Shown: piece by piece, positions 52,279-60,995 of the stretch
Layout of the letters: the number at the start of each line of letters is the position of its first letter
Position numbering within the stretch: the stretch's first letter is position 1
Assembly (NCBI GenBank): GCA_035295745.1
Contig: DATGIL010000098.1
Span: 1-64,000 of the forward strand
Reading direction: 5' to 3'
DNA length: 64,000 nt
Origin: JAIQFL01 sp035295745
Lineage (GTDB): Bacteria > Acidobacteriota > Terriglobia > Bryobacterales > Bryobacteraceae
Notes under the pieces: generated by a model
Databases searched by the model: none
What the model was told of the DNA's origin: nothing
The model's input: only the letters and a program-made list of their open reading frames with translations
Translations under genes and position numbers: made by a program

Positions 52279-55200
52279 CTACTTCACCCGGAATTGCCCA
52301 GGGAATCTGGTCACTAAGTCTCGTAGCTGTTGGATTCTGGCCGCTCCAAGAATTCCTGTAAGATACTTCTTTAGGTGATCGAAGTCGTCCCAGTCCTGTT
52401 TACCCGGTTCGGCTTTTCTCATCGCAGTTCGTGCGTCCACGATCCGCGTGCCAGCATTTGTACCGATCGTTTCGGCCAATCGTGGGCGGAGTCCTGAGGA
52501 TCCAGGAAGCGCACGAGGGTCTTCAGCACCGTTGATCTCGACATGACCGGAGGTGCTGAAGTTCACGGGAACGGGAGCGCTCAGGCTGATAGGCGGCGGT
52601 CCAGAGGACACTAGCCTCACCAGATTGGGGTCTTCCGCGGTTACTCCCGGCTGTGCGGGATCAAAGGGTCCCCCTCGCATCTTCAATTGCTTGACGAAGG
52701 TGTGATGCCAACCAACGGCCGAGTCATCATGATAAGACTGAATCGCGACTTCGTACCAGAGTGTGGCTCCTGAGTCAACCTGGCGTTTTGCATTCGTCTC
52801 GACCGTGGCCATCAACCCGTTCGCGGTTCCCGAACCGGGTATCAGGTTCCACGGCAGATTGGGACCGTGAAGGTGATAGCTCAAGACATGCAGTGCCTTC
52901 CACGATAGCCGGTTGAGACCCGGGGGGAAGAGCTTGTCGATTGACGAAGTGTCATCATCCCCGGCGGTGTTCCCAGCGCGTTGCGTCAAGGGCTTCGCCA
53001 AAACCTGGCCAGCTCTTCCGCTATTCGTCGTAAATGTTACGGCGGTCAGGGGCAAGGTCTCACTCGGCGTCTGACTCGGCATGTAGGCCGCTAGAATCGT
53101 CTTCAAGCGACTCAGATCAGTATCTATGGCTGCCCGCTGACTGTCGGTTTCGGTCGTTTGATTGAGGGCTTCCAGACGCCCCGCGATGGTATCCGCTTCC
53201 GTCAGCTCATCCGGCACCGGCTGCTTCGCAGTCCGCTTCTTGGCAATGATCTCGCCGATCTTCTCCCGTACGCTCTCCTCCCTCGAGGAAACCCGTAGCT
53301 GTACGGCTGGCGGCTGTCCCCGCGCAAACAATGTGTGTGATTCTCCCGCCTGGGTGCGGAACGGTATGCGGCGTTGCCACCATCCCGCCACCGCCGCGAC
53401 GCCCGCTTTCAAACGATCGAGCAGCCATCGTCCGCCCGCCAGAGCTTTGTCGATCAGCCACAGAATGCCCTCGTCCACCTTCGCTCGTACGTCGTCAATG
53501 ATTTCGCGAATGCGCTCGCCGATACCGCCCAGGCCGGCGTAATTCGCCAGGAATCCGATCACCACCGGCATCACCATCCGCAGGCCCTGCTCCACGCCGC
53601 GAGCCGCCGGATCGATCACGCCGTTCGCAATCTGAATGATGGTATCGAACACCGTAATCAGAACCTGCAGAATGCGACGCGCGTATTCGATGGCCGTTTG
53701 AATCGCCTGGTAGACCGCAAAGATCGCCTCGAGAATCGAGCTCAGGCCGGCGGACGCAGCCAGTGCCGCCAGGCGCGCGCCGACAATCGCGATGATTCTC
53801 CCCATCACCCAATTGACGGCCGCTTGCAGCACGATTTGACCGAGGCCGCTCAGCTTGTCCACCAGCTTCCGCCAGAGTCCCGCCGGGCCTTCCGTAATGG
53901 CGACCTGAACCCACTCCCATACGCCCGTCAGCACGTTCAGCATGGTACGGATGCGCGCCACCGCCGGCTGTCCGATGCGCCTCGCCAGCAGCTCCAGCAC
54001 ATGATCCAGGGAAATGCCCAGGACGCTCAGCACGAACCCGAACACCGCGCGCAGGTCGGTCCACGAAGAGGGCGGCGAGATGCCCTTCTGGCTGACCGCA
54101 TTGAACAGCCAGCCCGTTACGCCATACCAGAGGTGCGAAAGGAAGTGGCTCATGAAGCCGCCGACGCCGCGCAGAATCGCCTGTAGCGCACTGCGAATGA
54201 ATCGTACCGGCGCCGCCAGGACCGCGTCCCAAGCTTGCACCGCCTTGGCGATCAGTTGTTGCACCAGGTCGATCGGAATGCGCATCGCGCGCACTACCAG
54301 GCGGAACGCCGTCTTCATGGCGCCCCACAGATCCCAGTCGCGGAAGATCTGTCGCACGAGTAGCATCACGCTGGCCCGCGTCTGCTGCCATGCCTCGGGA
54401 GTGGACGCCAGTTCGCTGAAGAACGGAATGTGCCGAAGGATCAGGGGAATCAAAAAGTCGATAAATGGATCGCGAATGCAGGCCGGGATAAGGTTCCAGA
54501 TGCGCGCGCCGAATTCGTAGGTCAGGCGCATGATGTTGCGCACCACCGCGGCTACGCGCCGCAGGAAATCCAGCACGGGCTTCAGGAACATCACCAGCCG
54601 CTGCAAGACGCTGCCCACCCAGTTGGCCAGCCCCATCAGGTGGTCCATGGCCCAGTTCACGAGTTCGCCGAAACGCTCGGCCAGCCACGTCAGACCGCGC
54701 GCAATGAATCCGATGATCGTCCCAGCTACCGCACCCGCCGCATTTCCCAGTCCCGAAACCACGCTGTTCAGCTTGTCTGCAACGAACTGTGCCTTCTCCT
54801 TGAGCCACGCCGCGACCCGGTTGATGGTGTTGACAATGCCGGGAATGATCTCGTTCTGGAGAATGCTGCGCGCGTTGACGATCCCACCGCGCGTGCCGAA
54901 ATACTGCCGAATCGCCTGTACGCCTTTGACCACGCCGACCGCGATGGCGCCGATGGCGATGATCGGCCCCGCTGGCGACAACATCACCAGAATCCCGGCT
55001 ACCACCATCAGCGGCCGTTTGAAGCGCTCGATGAAGGGAAGAATGTAGTTGTCCCAGGCGCTCTGGGCCTTGCGCTGTACCCACTGCAGAATTCCGTTCT
55101 GCCCGTCCGGCCCTTCCCCAATTCCAAGCTTGTCTTTGACCCACCGCCACGCCCGCATCAAGGCTCGGCGGATGGGCGCCGTGATGTCCCAGATCCAGCC

Positions 55201-56238
55201 CGCGATCGATTGAATCTTCTCCCAGACCTTGCCGCCGATCCGTTTCAGAAAGGCCCATACCGGTGCGCCGAAGCGGTCCCACAGGCCGCCGAAGAAATCC
55301 TTCACCCGCGTCGCCAGGTGCTTGATGCGGTCCACGATCGGCGAGACAAGACCTTCGAACACCTGCTGAATCTTGTGGGCGGCCTCGACGATGCTGCTGC
55401 AATCGCCGCGCGAGATCTTGGCGATGGCATCGCGCAGCCACCCCAGCAGACTGGCGAAGTGTCCCCGCAAGGATGCAGCCAAGCCGGTGATCGCCCGCAC
55501 GGGCGCCATCACTACATCCACGATGGCATCCACCGCGGCAACAATCTTGTCTCTCAGCCACTCCACCGGGCCCTTGTGGATGATCTCCGCCAGATCGGGC
55601 GCGAGGCGGTTCACCAGGGACCAAGCCTTGTCCTCGATCCAGTCGACGATGTCAGACACCGGCCAGAAGCCTTGCACCCGAGCCCCGCCCGTGCGTTGCA
55701 CTACTGTGGCGGATTGGCCCCTCTGCACCGCACCGGCTACGCTGTGAGCTTCCGCTTCGAAAGCATCGCCCGTGGTGGCCCTGCTGTACATCTGCAGGAC
55801 AGGCTGCCCCTGCTGTTGCACCACGTGGGTGACTTCGTGCGCCATAAGGGCGATGTCGTTGGGGCTGGCGTGTGAGCCGAGATAGATGTGGAGTCCGTAT
55901 GTGAACGCGCGCGCATTGGCGCCGTCCACCACCGCGGCGGTGCGGGCATCGCTGTGAACGCGCACTTTACTAAGGGGGACATCGAGACTTCGCTCCAACT
56001 CGGCCAACACGGCGGGCGGCAGAGGATCCCCGCCTCCGGAACCTTGCACGAGTTTGGCCACCTCGGGCGACATCGCGCCTGCCGGAGCTGCCGCGCGCGA
56101 ATCGCTGAGCTGGACCGCCGGCGCGCCCGACCTGGCCGCACGCGCCACGGGCGGAGGCGCCGGGACACGCGCGGCTGGCCGCGCCGCCGGTTGGGATGCA
56201 GGCGTTGCGCCTCGCGGGGCTCGAGTGGTGGTCGACAT
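52279..56238 (-). CDS. DUF4157 protein with nuclease-like C-terminus (candidate effector 1)
   Basis: This 1,319-residue protein has a Pro/Ala-rich N-terminus, a DUF4157 domain (about 75-160) with HEVTH at 134-138 and VVQQQG, then about 850 residues of amphipathic and hydrophobic helices resembling a pore-forming or tape-measure region, and a C-terminal domain from about 1112. There SYHLHGPNLPWNLIPGSGTAN recalls the [HL]xHGP...WNLxP...N pattern of His-Me-finger nuclease toxins found at the tips of polymorphic toxins. I infer delivery by the particle. It begins one base after the stop of the upstream gene. Confidence 0.8.
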   Translation of the reverse strand: MSTTTRAPRGATPASQPAARPAARVPAPPPVARAARSGAPAVQLSDSRAAAPAGAMSPEVAKLVQGSGGGDPLPPAVLAELERSLDVPLSKVRVHSDARTAAVVDGANARAFTYGLHIYLGSHASPNDIALMAHEVTHVVQQQGQPVLQMYSRATTGDAFEAEAHSVAGAVQRGQSATVVQRTGGARVQGFWPVSDIVDWIEDKAWSLVNRLAPDLAEIIHKGPVEWLRDKIVAAVDAIVDVVMAPVRAITGLAASLRGHFASLLGWLRDAIAKISRGDCSSIVEAAHKIQQVFEGLVSPIVDRIKHLATRVKDFFGGLWDRFGAPVWAFLKRIGGKVWEKIQSIAGWIWDITAPIRRALMRAWRWVKDKLGIGEGPDGQNGILQWVQRKAQSAWDNYILPFIERFKRPLMVVAGILVMLSPAGPIIAIGAIAVGVVKGVQAIRQYFGTRGGIVNARSILQNEIIPGIVNTINRVAAWLKEKAQFVADKLNSVVSGLGNAAGAVAGTIIGFIARGLTWLAERFGELVNWAMDHLMGLANWVGSVLQRLVMFLKPVLDFLRRVAAVVRNIMRLTYEFGARIWNLIPACIRDPFIDFLIPLILRHIPFFSELASTPEAWQQTRASVMLLVRQIFRDWDLWGAMKTAFRLVVRAMRIPIDLVQQLIAKAVQAWDAVLAAPVRFIRSALQAILRGVGGFMSHFLSHLWYGVTGWLFNAVSQKGISPPSSWTDLRAVFGFVLSVLGISLDHVLELLARRIGQPAVARIRTMLNVLTGVWEWVQVAITEGPAGLWRKLVDKLSGLGQIVLQAAVNWVMGRIIAIVGARLAALAASAGLSSILEAIFAVYQAIQTAIEYARRILQVLITVFDTIIQIANGVIDPAARGVEQGLRMVMPVVIGFLANYAGLGGIGERIREIIDDVRAKVDEGILWLIDKALAGGRWLLDRLKAGVAAVAGWWQRRIPFRTQAGESHTLFARGQPPAVQLRVSSREESVREKIGEIIAKKRTAKQPVPDELTEADTIAGRLEALNQTTETDSQRAAIDTDLSRLKTILAAYMPSQTPSETLPLTAVTFTTNSGRAGQVLAKPLTQRAGNTAGDDDTSSIDKLFPPGLNRLSWKALHVLSYHLHGPNLPWNLIPGSGTANGLMATVETNAKRQVDSGATLWYEVAIQSYHDDSAVGWHHTFVKQLKMRGGPFDPAQPGVTAEDPNLVRLVSSGPPPISLSAPVPVNFSTSGHVEINGAEDPRALPGSSGLRPRLAETIGTNAGTRIVDARTAMRKAEPGKQDWDDFDHLKKYLTGILGAARIQQLRDLVTRFPGQFRVK

Positions 56239-56239
56239 T

Positions 56240-57256
56240 CTAGCTTTCGTTCGGCGGTTCCGGCTTCAACTGAATCGCGGGCGCGCTGCCGGAGCCGGCA
56301 CTCGCGGAGCCACGGGCCGATGCGCCGGCGCCCTTAATAGGAGTCAGCGTGGATCCCTCATTCAGCTTCGTGTTATACAGCGGGCGATCGAAAACCGGCT
56401 TGCCAGAACCTTGCCCGTCACTGCTCGACGGCCCGGTCATACCTGGACCCACGTTCTCCGCGGTGCGGCGCGGGCTGTTGACGTTCACGCTGAAGTCGAT
56501 CCCCCACACGAAATTCCTCAAGAACTTCATCGCGTTGGTAAGCCGGTTCGTCGCGATCAACCACGAATGCAGCTTGAGCCGCCAAGTCACATGGACCAGA
56601 GCGTTCCGCTCGGCAGTCCTGGGATCGTCCCAAGCTGCTACCAGATGCGGATGGTCCTCCATCGCAACGTTTGCATCGCCGCCCGGAACCGCCGGCCCGT
56701 GAGCAATGTCGTGATACCACGGTCCGCCGGTACCCAACCCGGAGTCACGAATCGGCGTTCCTACCAGGATCCGTTCGATGGTGTGTTGATAGCGCTTCTC
56801 GAGAAAATGCGAGGTCGCCGTCTGAGTGAATCCGATTTCCCAGTCGGCCGCTGCCGGGCTTCCGGACAATTCCCGCACCTTGGCCTGCGCCGTAAACAAC
56901 GGCGAGTCCACCGATAGGGTTCCATCCGTCGTCAGGATTGCGTTCGAGCCTCCGTGGGCAGCCAGTAACGACGAAACCCGGAACTTCGGGTCGGCCGCGT
57001 GAGTGGCCATTGGGGCAGGAGACGGTGTAGCAGCCGGAGCGCGCGGGGACGGCGTGGCGGCCGGGGCAGGCTTGCGAGCCTGAGCTGGGGCGCCCGTGGC
57101 AGCTTCGCCGAGCCGCACCATCGGAACTTCATCGCGGGAGATGGCGCCCATCGCCGCCGACGGCTTTGCCGGAGGCTTGCTCGAGCTTCGAGGCCGCTCC
57201 TCGCTCGAAGGTGTCCCTGCGCCTGCGTGATCGCTATTGATTCGTTCCGTCGACAT
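56240..57256 (-). CDS. Unknown protein of the effector operon
   Basis: The 338-residue protein has a disordered N-terminus (to about 85, Pro/Ala/Ser-rich), a central folded part with WEIGFTQTATSHFLEKRY and a C-terminal low-complexity Gly/Ser/Ala tail. Disordered ends are common in eCIS cargo. I recognise no family. It lies between the membrane protein and the larger DUF4157 protein, so it may be cargo, a chaperone or an immunity factor. Confidence 0.6.
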   Translation of the reverse strand: MSTERINSDHAGAGTPSSEERPRSSSKPPAKPSAAMGAISRDEVPMVRLGEAATGAPAQARKPAPAATPSPRAPAATPSPAPMATHAADPKFRVSSLLAAHGGSNAILTTDGTLSVDSPLFTAQAKVRELSGSPAAADWEIGFTQTATSHFLEKRYQHTIERILVGTPIRDSGLGTGGPWYHDIAHGPAVPGGDANVAMEDHPHLVAAWDDPRTAERNALVHVTWRLKLHSWLIATNRLTNAMKFLRNFVWGIDFSVNVNSPRRTAENVGPGMTGPSSSDGQGSGKPVFDRPLYNTKLNEGSTLTPIKGAGASARGSASAGSGSAPAIQLKPEPPNES

Positions 57257-57278
57257 GCCGAGCCCGCTCAGCCGGACT

Positions 57279-57887
57279 TCAGATCCTCGCCGCCAGGGTG
57301 ATGCGGGGCTGGCGGTCGAGCGCTGGCGATGATTCCGCTGGAATCGCCGGCGGCGCCGGATCGGGCTCAGCTAACAGGAGCCGTGCCATGTCGGCCACTT
57401 CCATCCCGCGCATATCCAGCCCAAGATCGCTGCGGATCGCCGGCAGTAGAGCTCTGAACTGCGTGCGAGCCGATGCCAGATCCGACTCCTGCATGGCTGC
57501 ATGAGCCTTTACGACGGCCCCGTCGCCATACAGCATCAGGAGGTGATTCGCCTCCCGCATCTGGCGCGATAGTTTCGGCACGCTCTCGATGGTCTGCCCG
57601 TTCTGCAGCAGCTCTTCCCAAAGCGCGATGAACCTACCGTATGCCTCGACCTTGCCGGCGTGAAGCTGCGCCTCCCTGAACTGCCTGCCGGCATAGCGCA
57701 TGCTGGATCCGACGATCATCGCGGCCAAGAGCAGCGCCAGTGCGATTGCGGCCACCGCGGCAACTTGAAAGTCGAGCCGCATCCAAAACTTCACCAGGCG
57801 ATTGGCCCCCAGGTAGCCGCCCACGCCGAGCGCGCCAACGCACGCCAGAACCAAAAGAACTCCAATCGTATTACCGATTACTTTCAT
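57279..57887 (-). CDS. Two-TM membrane protein of the effector operon
   Basis: The 202-residue protein has two N-terminal membrane helices (about 8-28 and 38-60) followed by a helical cytoplasmic domain with SRQMREANHLLMLYGDGAVVKAHAAM. Gene context, directly after a candidate nuclease-bearing protein, allows an immunity or anchoring role, but nothing in the sequence proves it. ATG 57887 has GGGAGG 7 nt upstream. Confidence 0.65.
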   Translation of the reverse strand: MKVIGNTIGVLLVLACVGALGVGGYLGANRLVKFWMRLDFQVAAVAAIALALLLAAMIVGSSMRYAGRQFREAQLHAGKVEAYGRFIALWEELLQNGQTIESVPKLSRQMREANHLLMLYGDGAVVKAHAAMQESDLASARTQFRALLPAIRSDLGLDMRGMEVADMARLLLAEPDPAPPAIPAESSPALDRQPRITLAARI

Positions 57888-57920
57888 GCGAATACCTCCC
57901 TCTCAAACATTCGACTCTTG

Positions 57921-60900
57921 CTACTTCGTGCTCTTGATCTTGAAGAAATACTGCCTGGCGTTTTGCTTCAACTCAGAGATCTTCACCGTCTTGCCGCTCT
58001 TCGGGTACTCCACCGACGCTTTCGAGAGAATCGAGCCGGCGCCGCGATTGGTTCCCGCATCCAGCGGCCACAAGTTCTGAAGCACGTCCTGCCCGCCAAA
58101 TTGAATCTCTCGAACATGGTCGCCATCCAGTCCTTCGTCGTCGGAAGAAAATCCGTACTTCGCGAGCGCCCTGTTGATCCTGGAACCACCGGGCGTAGTG
58201 GCGTCGGACAATGGGCCGACCACAGTGCCTGTCGAGACGCGATAGGCGCCCGAGATGCCGATCGTTTCGCCGCCAGGAAGCGTACCCCCGCTGTGAGGCG
58301 AATACGCCCTCACCTTTTTACCCGTCTCGTCCGCCTGTCCTTTCGTCATCAGTCCTTTCATCGCGGACTGAGATCGCTTCTTGCCGATGGGACCGCCGAA
58401 GTAAAGAACCGGGTAGCTCCCGGACGCTGGCTTGGGCCAGTCGAGTTTGAACGGATTTTTTCGCGTACCCGGCGTCTCGAGTGTGCCGACCTTCTTGCCG
58501 GGGCTCATCGAACCATCGATTTCCCACTCATCCGCCTTCGACACCACCGTCAACGACTTAAAACCGTACTTAGTGATCCAGCCGGGGATGGCTGCGCTCA
58601 GCTCCTTGTCCGTAACGCCCTTTTCCTCCATCGTGGCCAGGTCGGCTTTGACTCCCGCCACAGCATCGTTCCACTTCTGCTCTTCGGGCGTCGCGGGTTT
58701 CTTGTCCTTCCCGCCGAACAGCGCCTTGAACAACGACTTCGCCGTTTTGACAATCCAGTTGATGACGAAATCGATCGCCTTATCCACCGGCACCCGCACC
58801 TTGTTATTGATGATGTCCATTACCTTGTCGGCAATCTTGCCCAACCCAAGGAAGCCCGCGAGAAAGCTGATCGCCAGGGTCAAGAGTCCGGCCAGGGTGC
58901 TCTCCACCTTGGCCGCCGCTCCGGCGATCTGCCCGTTCGCGATCGCCATCATTCCGTCCAGGAAGGCCATCACCACCTGAATAATTTTCTTCAGCTTTTC
59001 GACGAACACCATGACAGTGTCGTAGATCGAGATGATTGCCTGAATAAACGCGCCGCCGGGAACCAGCAAGCTCAGCACTTTGGCGACAGCCTTCTTCACC
59101 ACCGTCTCGACGATGAAGTTTATGATGCCTTGCATCACCATGTCTCGCAGATTGGCGAGCTGGCTCTTAATCTCCTCCCACGCCGCCGTGGGGCCCTCGG
59201 TCACCAGTTTCTTGACAATCACGAAACCGACTTCCAGGCCTTTTACGATGGTCTCGCTGGTCGCTTTCACGAGCTTCTGCCGGATGTTCGCCCAGGTGAT
59301 TCCCAAGACGGACAAAGCTAACTTGGCGAACTCGATGAGACTGAGCGCCTTGGGAATGTAAATGCCGGGAAGGGAGCCGGTAAGCCACTCCAGAAATGCT
59401 GTTTTCAGATGTGTGCCGATGTTGGCGGCGAAATTCTGAAAGCCGAGTTTCCCGGCCGCCACCAGATTTCCCACGAAGGTGATCGGATCCTTGAAGATCT
59501 TCTTGAGGGCGCCTCCCACCTTTTTCAGGTACGGCATCGCACCCGGAGCCACCACTTCGAAGATGATCTTCAGCAGGTCCCAAATCGTGTTGCCCGCCCA
59601 CGTCACAAACTGGACAAAGAAACCGCTGAAGACCTTCGCCACCTTCACTAACGCCAGCGGCGGCACGATAATATCCACGATCTCGAGCGACTTCAGCGCG
59701 CTGATGAACAGCCCGGGAATCTGGTTCACGAATCCCATCAGGCCGTCCAGCGCCGTTTGGAACCACGCCCAGGCGCGTGCCAGCGCGTTCGCCTTCTTGA
59801 TGTTCTCCCAGATCTCTTCCTGCCCGATCAGCTTCATGAAGCCGCCGATCAGGGTTTCCGCTGTCCGCGGCACCGCTTCGCCCGTAATGGGATTCTTGCC
59901 CAGCACCGCGATCAGCAGATCCCATCCCGGCGTGCTTGCCGCCAGGGCCGCGAGCGGCTTTAGAATCGCCTCTTTGATGAAGTCTACGATTCCGCTGACC
60001 AGCCCTTTCACGAAGTTGATGATGCGGTCGATGGGATCCGTGAAGATGCGTTTGGCCCGCTCCCAAACTCCGTCGAGGTTGAAGATGTCCGAGAGCTTCA
60101 GGCCGTTTATGAAATCCATGACCGCGTCTTTGATTGCGGCCCCCGTCATCGCCAACGAACTGAGCTGCTGATCGACCCAGGCTCCGATCTTCTCGAAGAT
60201 CCCGTAATTGTCGAGCGCCTGGCTGATCAGGCCGCCGAAAGGAATCAGTTCCAGCACGGCGCGCAGCACGTTGGCCGTGGTGCGCGGAACTGAGCTCATA
60301 TTGATGGGGTTCACGCCCAGCACGATGGTGAACATGCGGAACCCCGGAATGATGTTGGCCTTATCGGCGAATTTGTCGAGGATGTCGCTGACACCCCAGC
60401 GTTGCGCGTGCGGCGTGGTTCGCTGCTGAACCGGAAAGGATTCGCCCCGCACTACCGCCGCTGAAGCCTGATTGGCTTCGCGCTCGCAGGCGTCGCCCGA
60501 CACCGGCGTGAATCGTTGCACCGAGGGCGCGCCCTGCTGCTGCACGACGTGCGCGGCTTCGTGCGACATCAGCGCCAGGTCCCTTGGACTTTCCCCTCGG
60601 CCTAGAACAATGTTAGGTCCGTGCGTGAAGGCGCGTGCGGAAAGAGTGTCAGCGGCCTGGTGGGAGCGGGCATCGGAATGCACGCGCACGTCACGCAGGT
60701 CCGCCTGCAGCCCCTCTTCCAACGCCTCCTGAACGGTAGGCGCCAAAGGCTCGCCGCCCGAAGCCGCCTCCCGGCTGCCGCTCGGGACAGCGGAGAGCTT
60801 GGGAGCCGTCGAAGCCCTCGGCGTCGTTCCGGGCGTTCGCGCCAATCGCACTGCCGGCGCCAGCCTGCGCGACACCGCTCCGCGCGTGGGCACAGGACGC

Positions 60901-60992
60901 GGTCCGGGCGCGGGAGTCTTCGGCGGAGTCGCCGCCTTCGGAGCTGACGGCTGAAGTAACCGGGTTGGTGCGCGCGCAGTCGCCGCAGGCAT
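57921..60992 (-). CDS. DUF4157 protein with HNH-like C-terminus (candidate effector 2)
   Basis: This 1,023-residue protein parallels the other DUF4157 protein: Pro/Ala-rich start, DUF4157 domain (about 85-170) with HEAAH at 144-148 and VVQQQG, then some 650 residues of helices, including long hydrophobic stretches, and a C-terminal domain. The tip carries DGDHVREIQFGG (956-967), then NLWPLDAGTNR, which fits an HNH/His-Me finger nuclease with the DH...N...N arrangement. It starts 4 bp after the ATPase stop. Injection and nuclease activity are inferred. Confidence 0.82.
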   Translation of the reverse strand: MPAATARAPTRLLQPSAPKAATPPKTPAPGPRPVPTRGAVSRRLAPAVRLARTPGTTPRASTAPKLSAVPSGSREAASGGEPLAPTVQEALEEGLQADLRDVRVHSDARSHQAADTLSARAFTHGPNIVLGRGESPRDLALMSHEAAHVVQQQGAPSVQRFTPVSGDACEREANQASAAVVRGESFPVQQRTTPHAQRWGVSDILDKFADKANIIPGFRMFTIVLGVNPINMSSVPRTTANVLRAVLELIPFGGLISQALDNYGIFEKIGAWVDQQLSSLAMTGAAIKDAVMDFINGLKLSDIFNLDGVWERAKRIFTDPIDRIINFVKGLVSGIVDFIKEAILKPLAALAASTPGWDLLIAVLGKNPITGEAVPRTAETLIGGFMKLIGQEEIWENIKKANALARAWAWFQTALDGLMGFVNQIPGLFISALKSLEIVDIIVPPLALVKVAKVFSGFFVQFVTWAGNTIWDLLKIIFEVVAPGAMPYLKKVGGALKKIFKDPITFVGNLVAAGKLGFQNFAANIGTHLKTAFLEWLTGSLPGIYIPKALSLIEFAKLALSVLGITWANIRQKLVKATSETIVKGLEVGFVIVKKLVTEGPTAAWEEIKSQLANLRDMVMQGIINFIVETVVKKAVAKVLSLLVPGGAFIQAIISIYDTVMVFVEKLKKIIQVVMAFLDGMMAIANGQIAGAAAKVESTLAGLLTLAISFLAGFLGLGKIADKVMDIINNKVRVPVDKAIDFVINWIVKTAKSLFKALFGGKDKKPATPEEQKWNDAVAGVKADLATMEEKGVTDKELSAAIPGWITKYGFKSLTVVSKADEWEIDGSMSPGKKVGTLETPGTRKNPFKLDWPKPASGSYPVLYFGGPIGKKRSQSAMKGLMTKGQADETGKKVRAYSPHSGGTLPGGETIGISGAYRVSTGTVVGPLSDATTPGGSRINRALAKYGFSSDDEGLDGDHVREIQFGGQDVLQNLWPLDAGTNRGAGSILSKASVEYPKSGKTVKISELKQNARQYFFKIKSTK

Positions 60993-60995
60993 TCG

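Noticed and set aside
53495..55624. 709-codon frame on the same strand inside the larger DUF4157 gene
   Set aside because: Composition is Arg/Gly/Pro-rich noise, no domain, fully inside a gene with recognisable family features.
57660..59321. 553-codon plus-strand frame opposite operon A
   Set aside because: Overlaps two well-supported genes; no ribosome site or domain, His/Arg/Asp-rich shadow composition.
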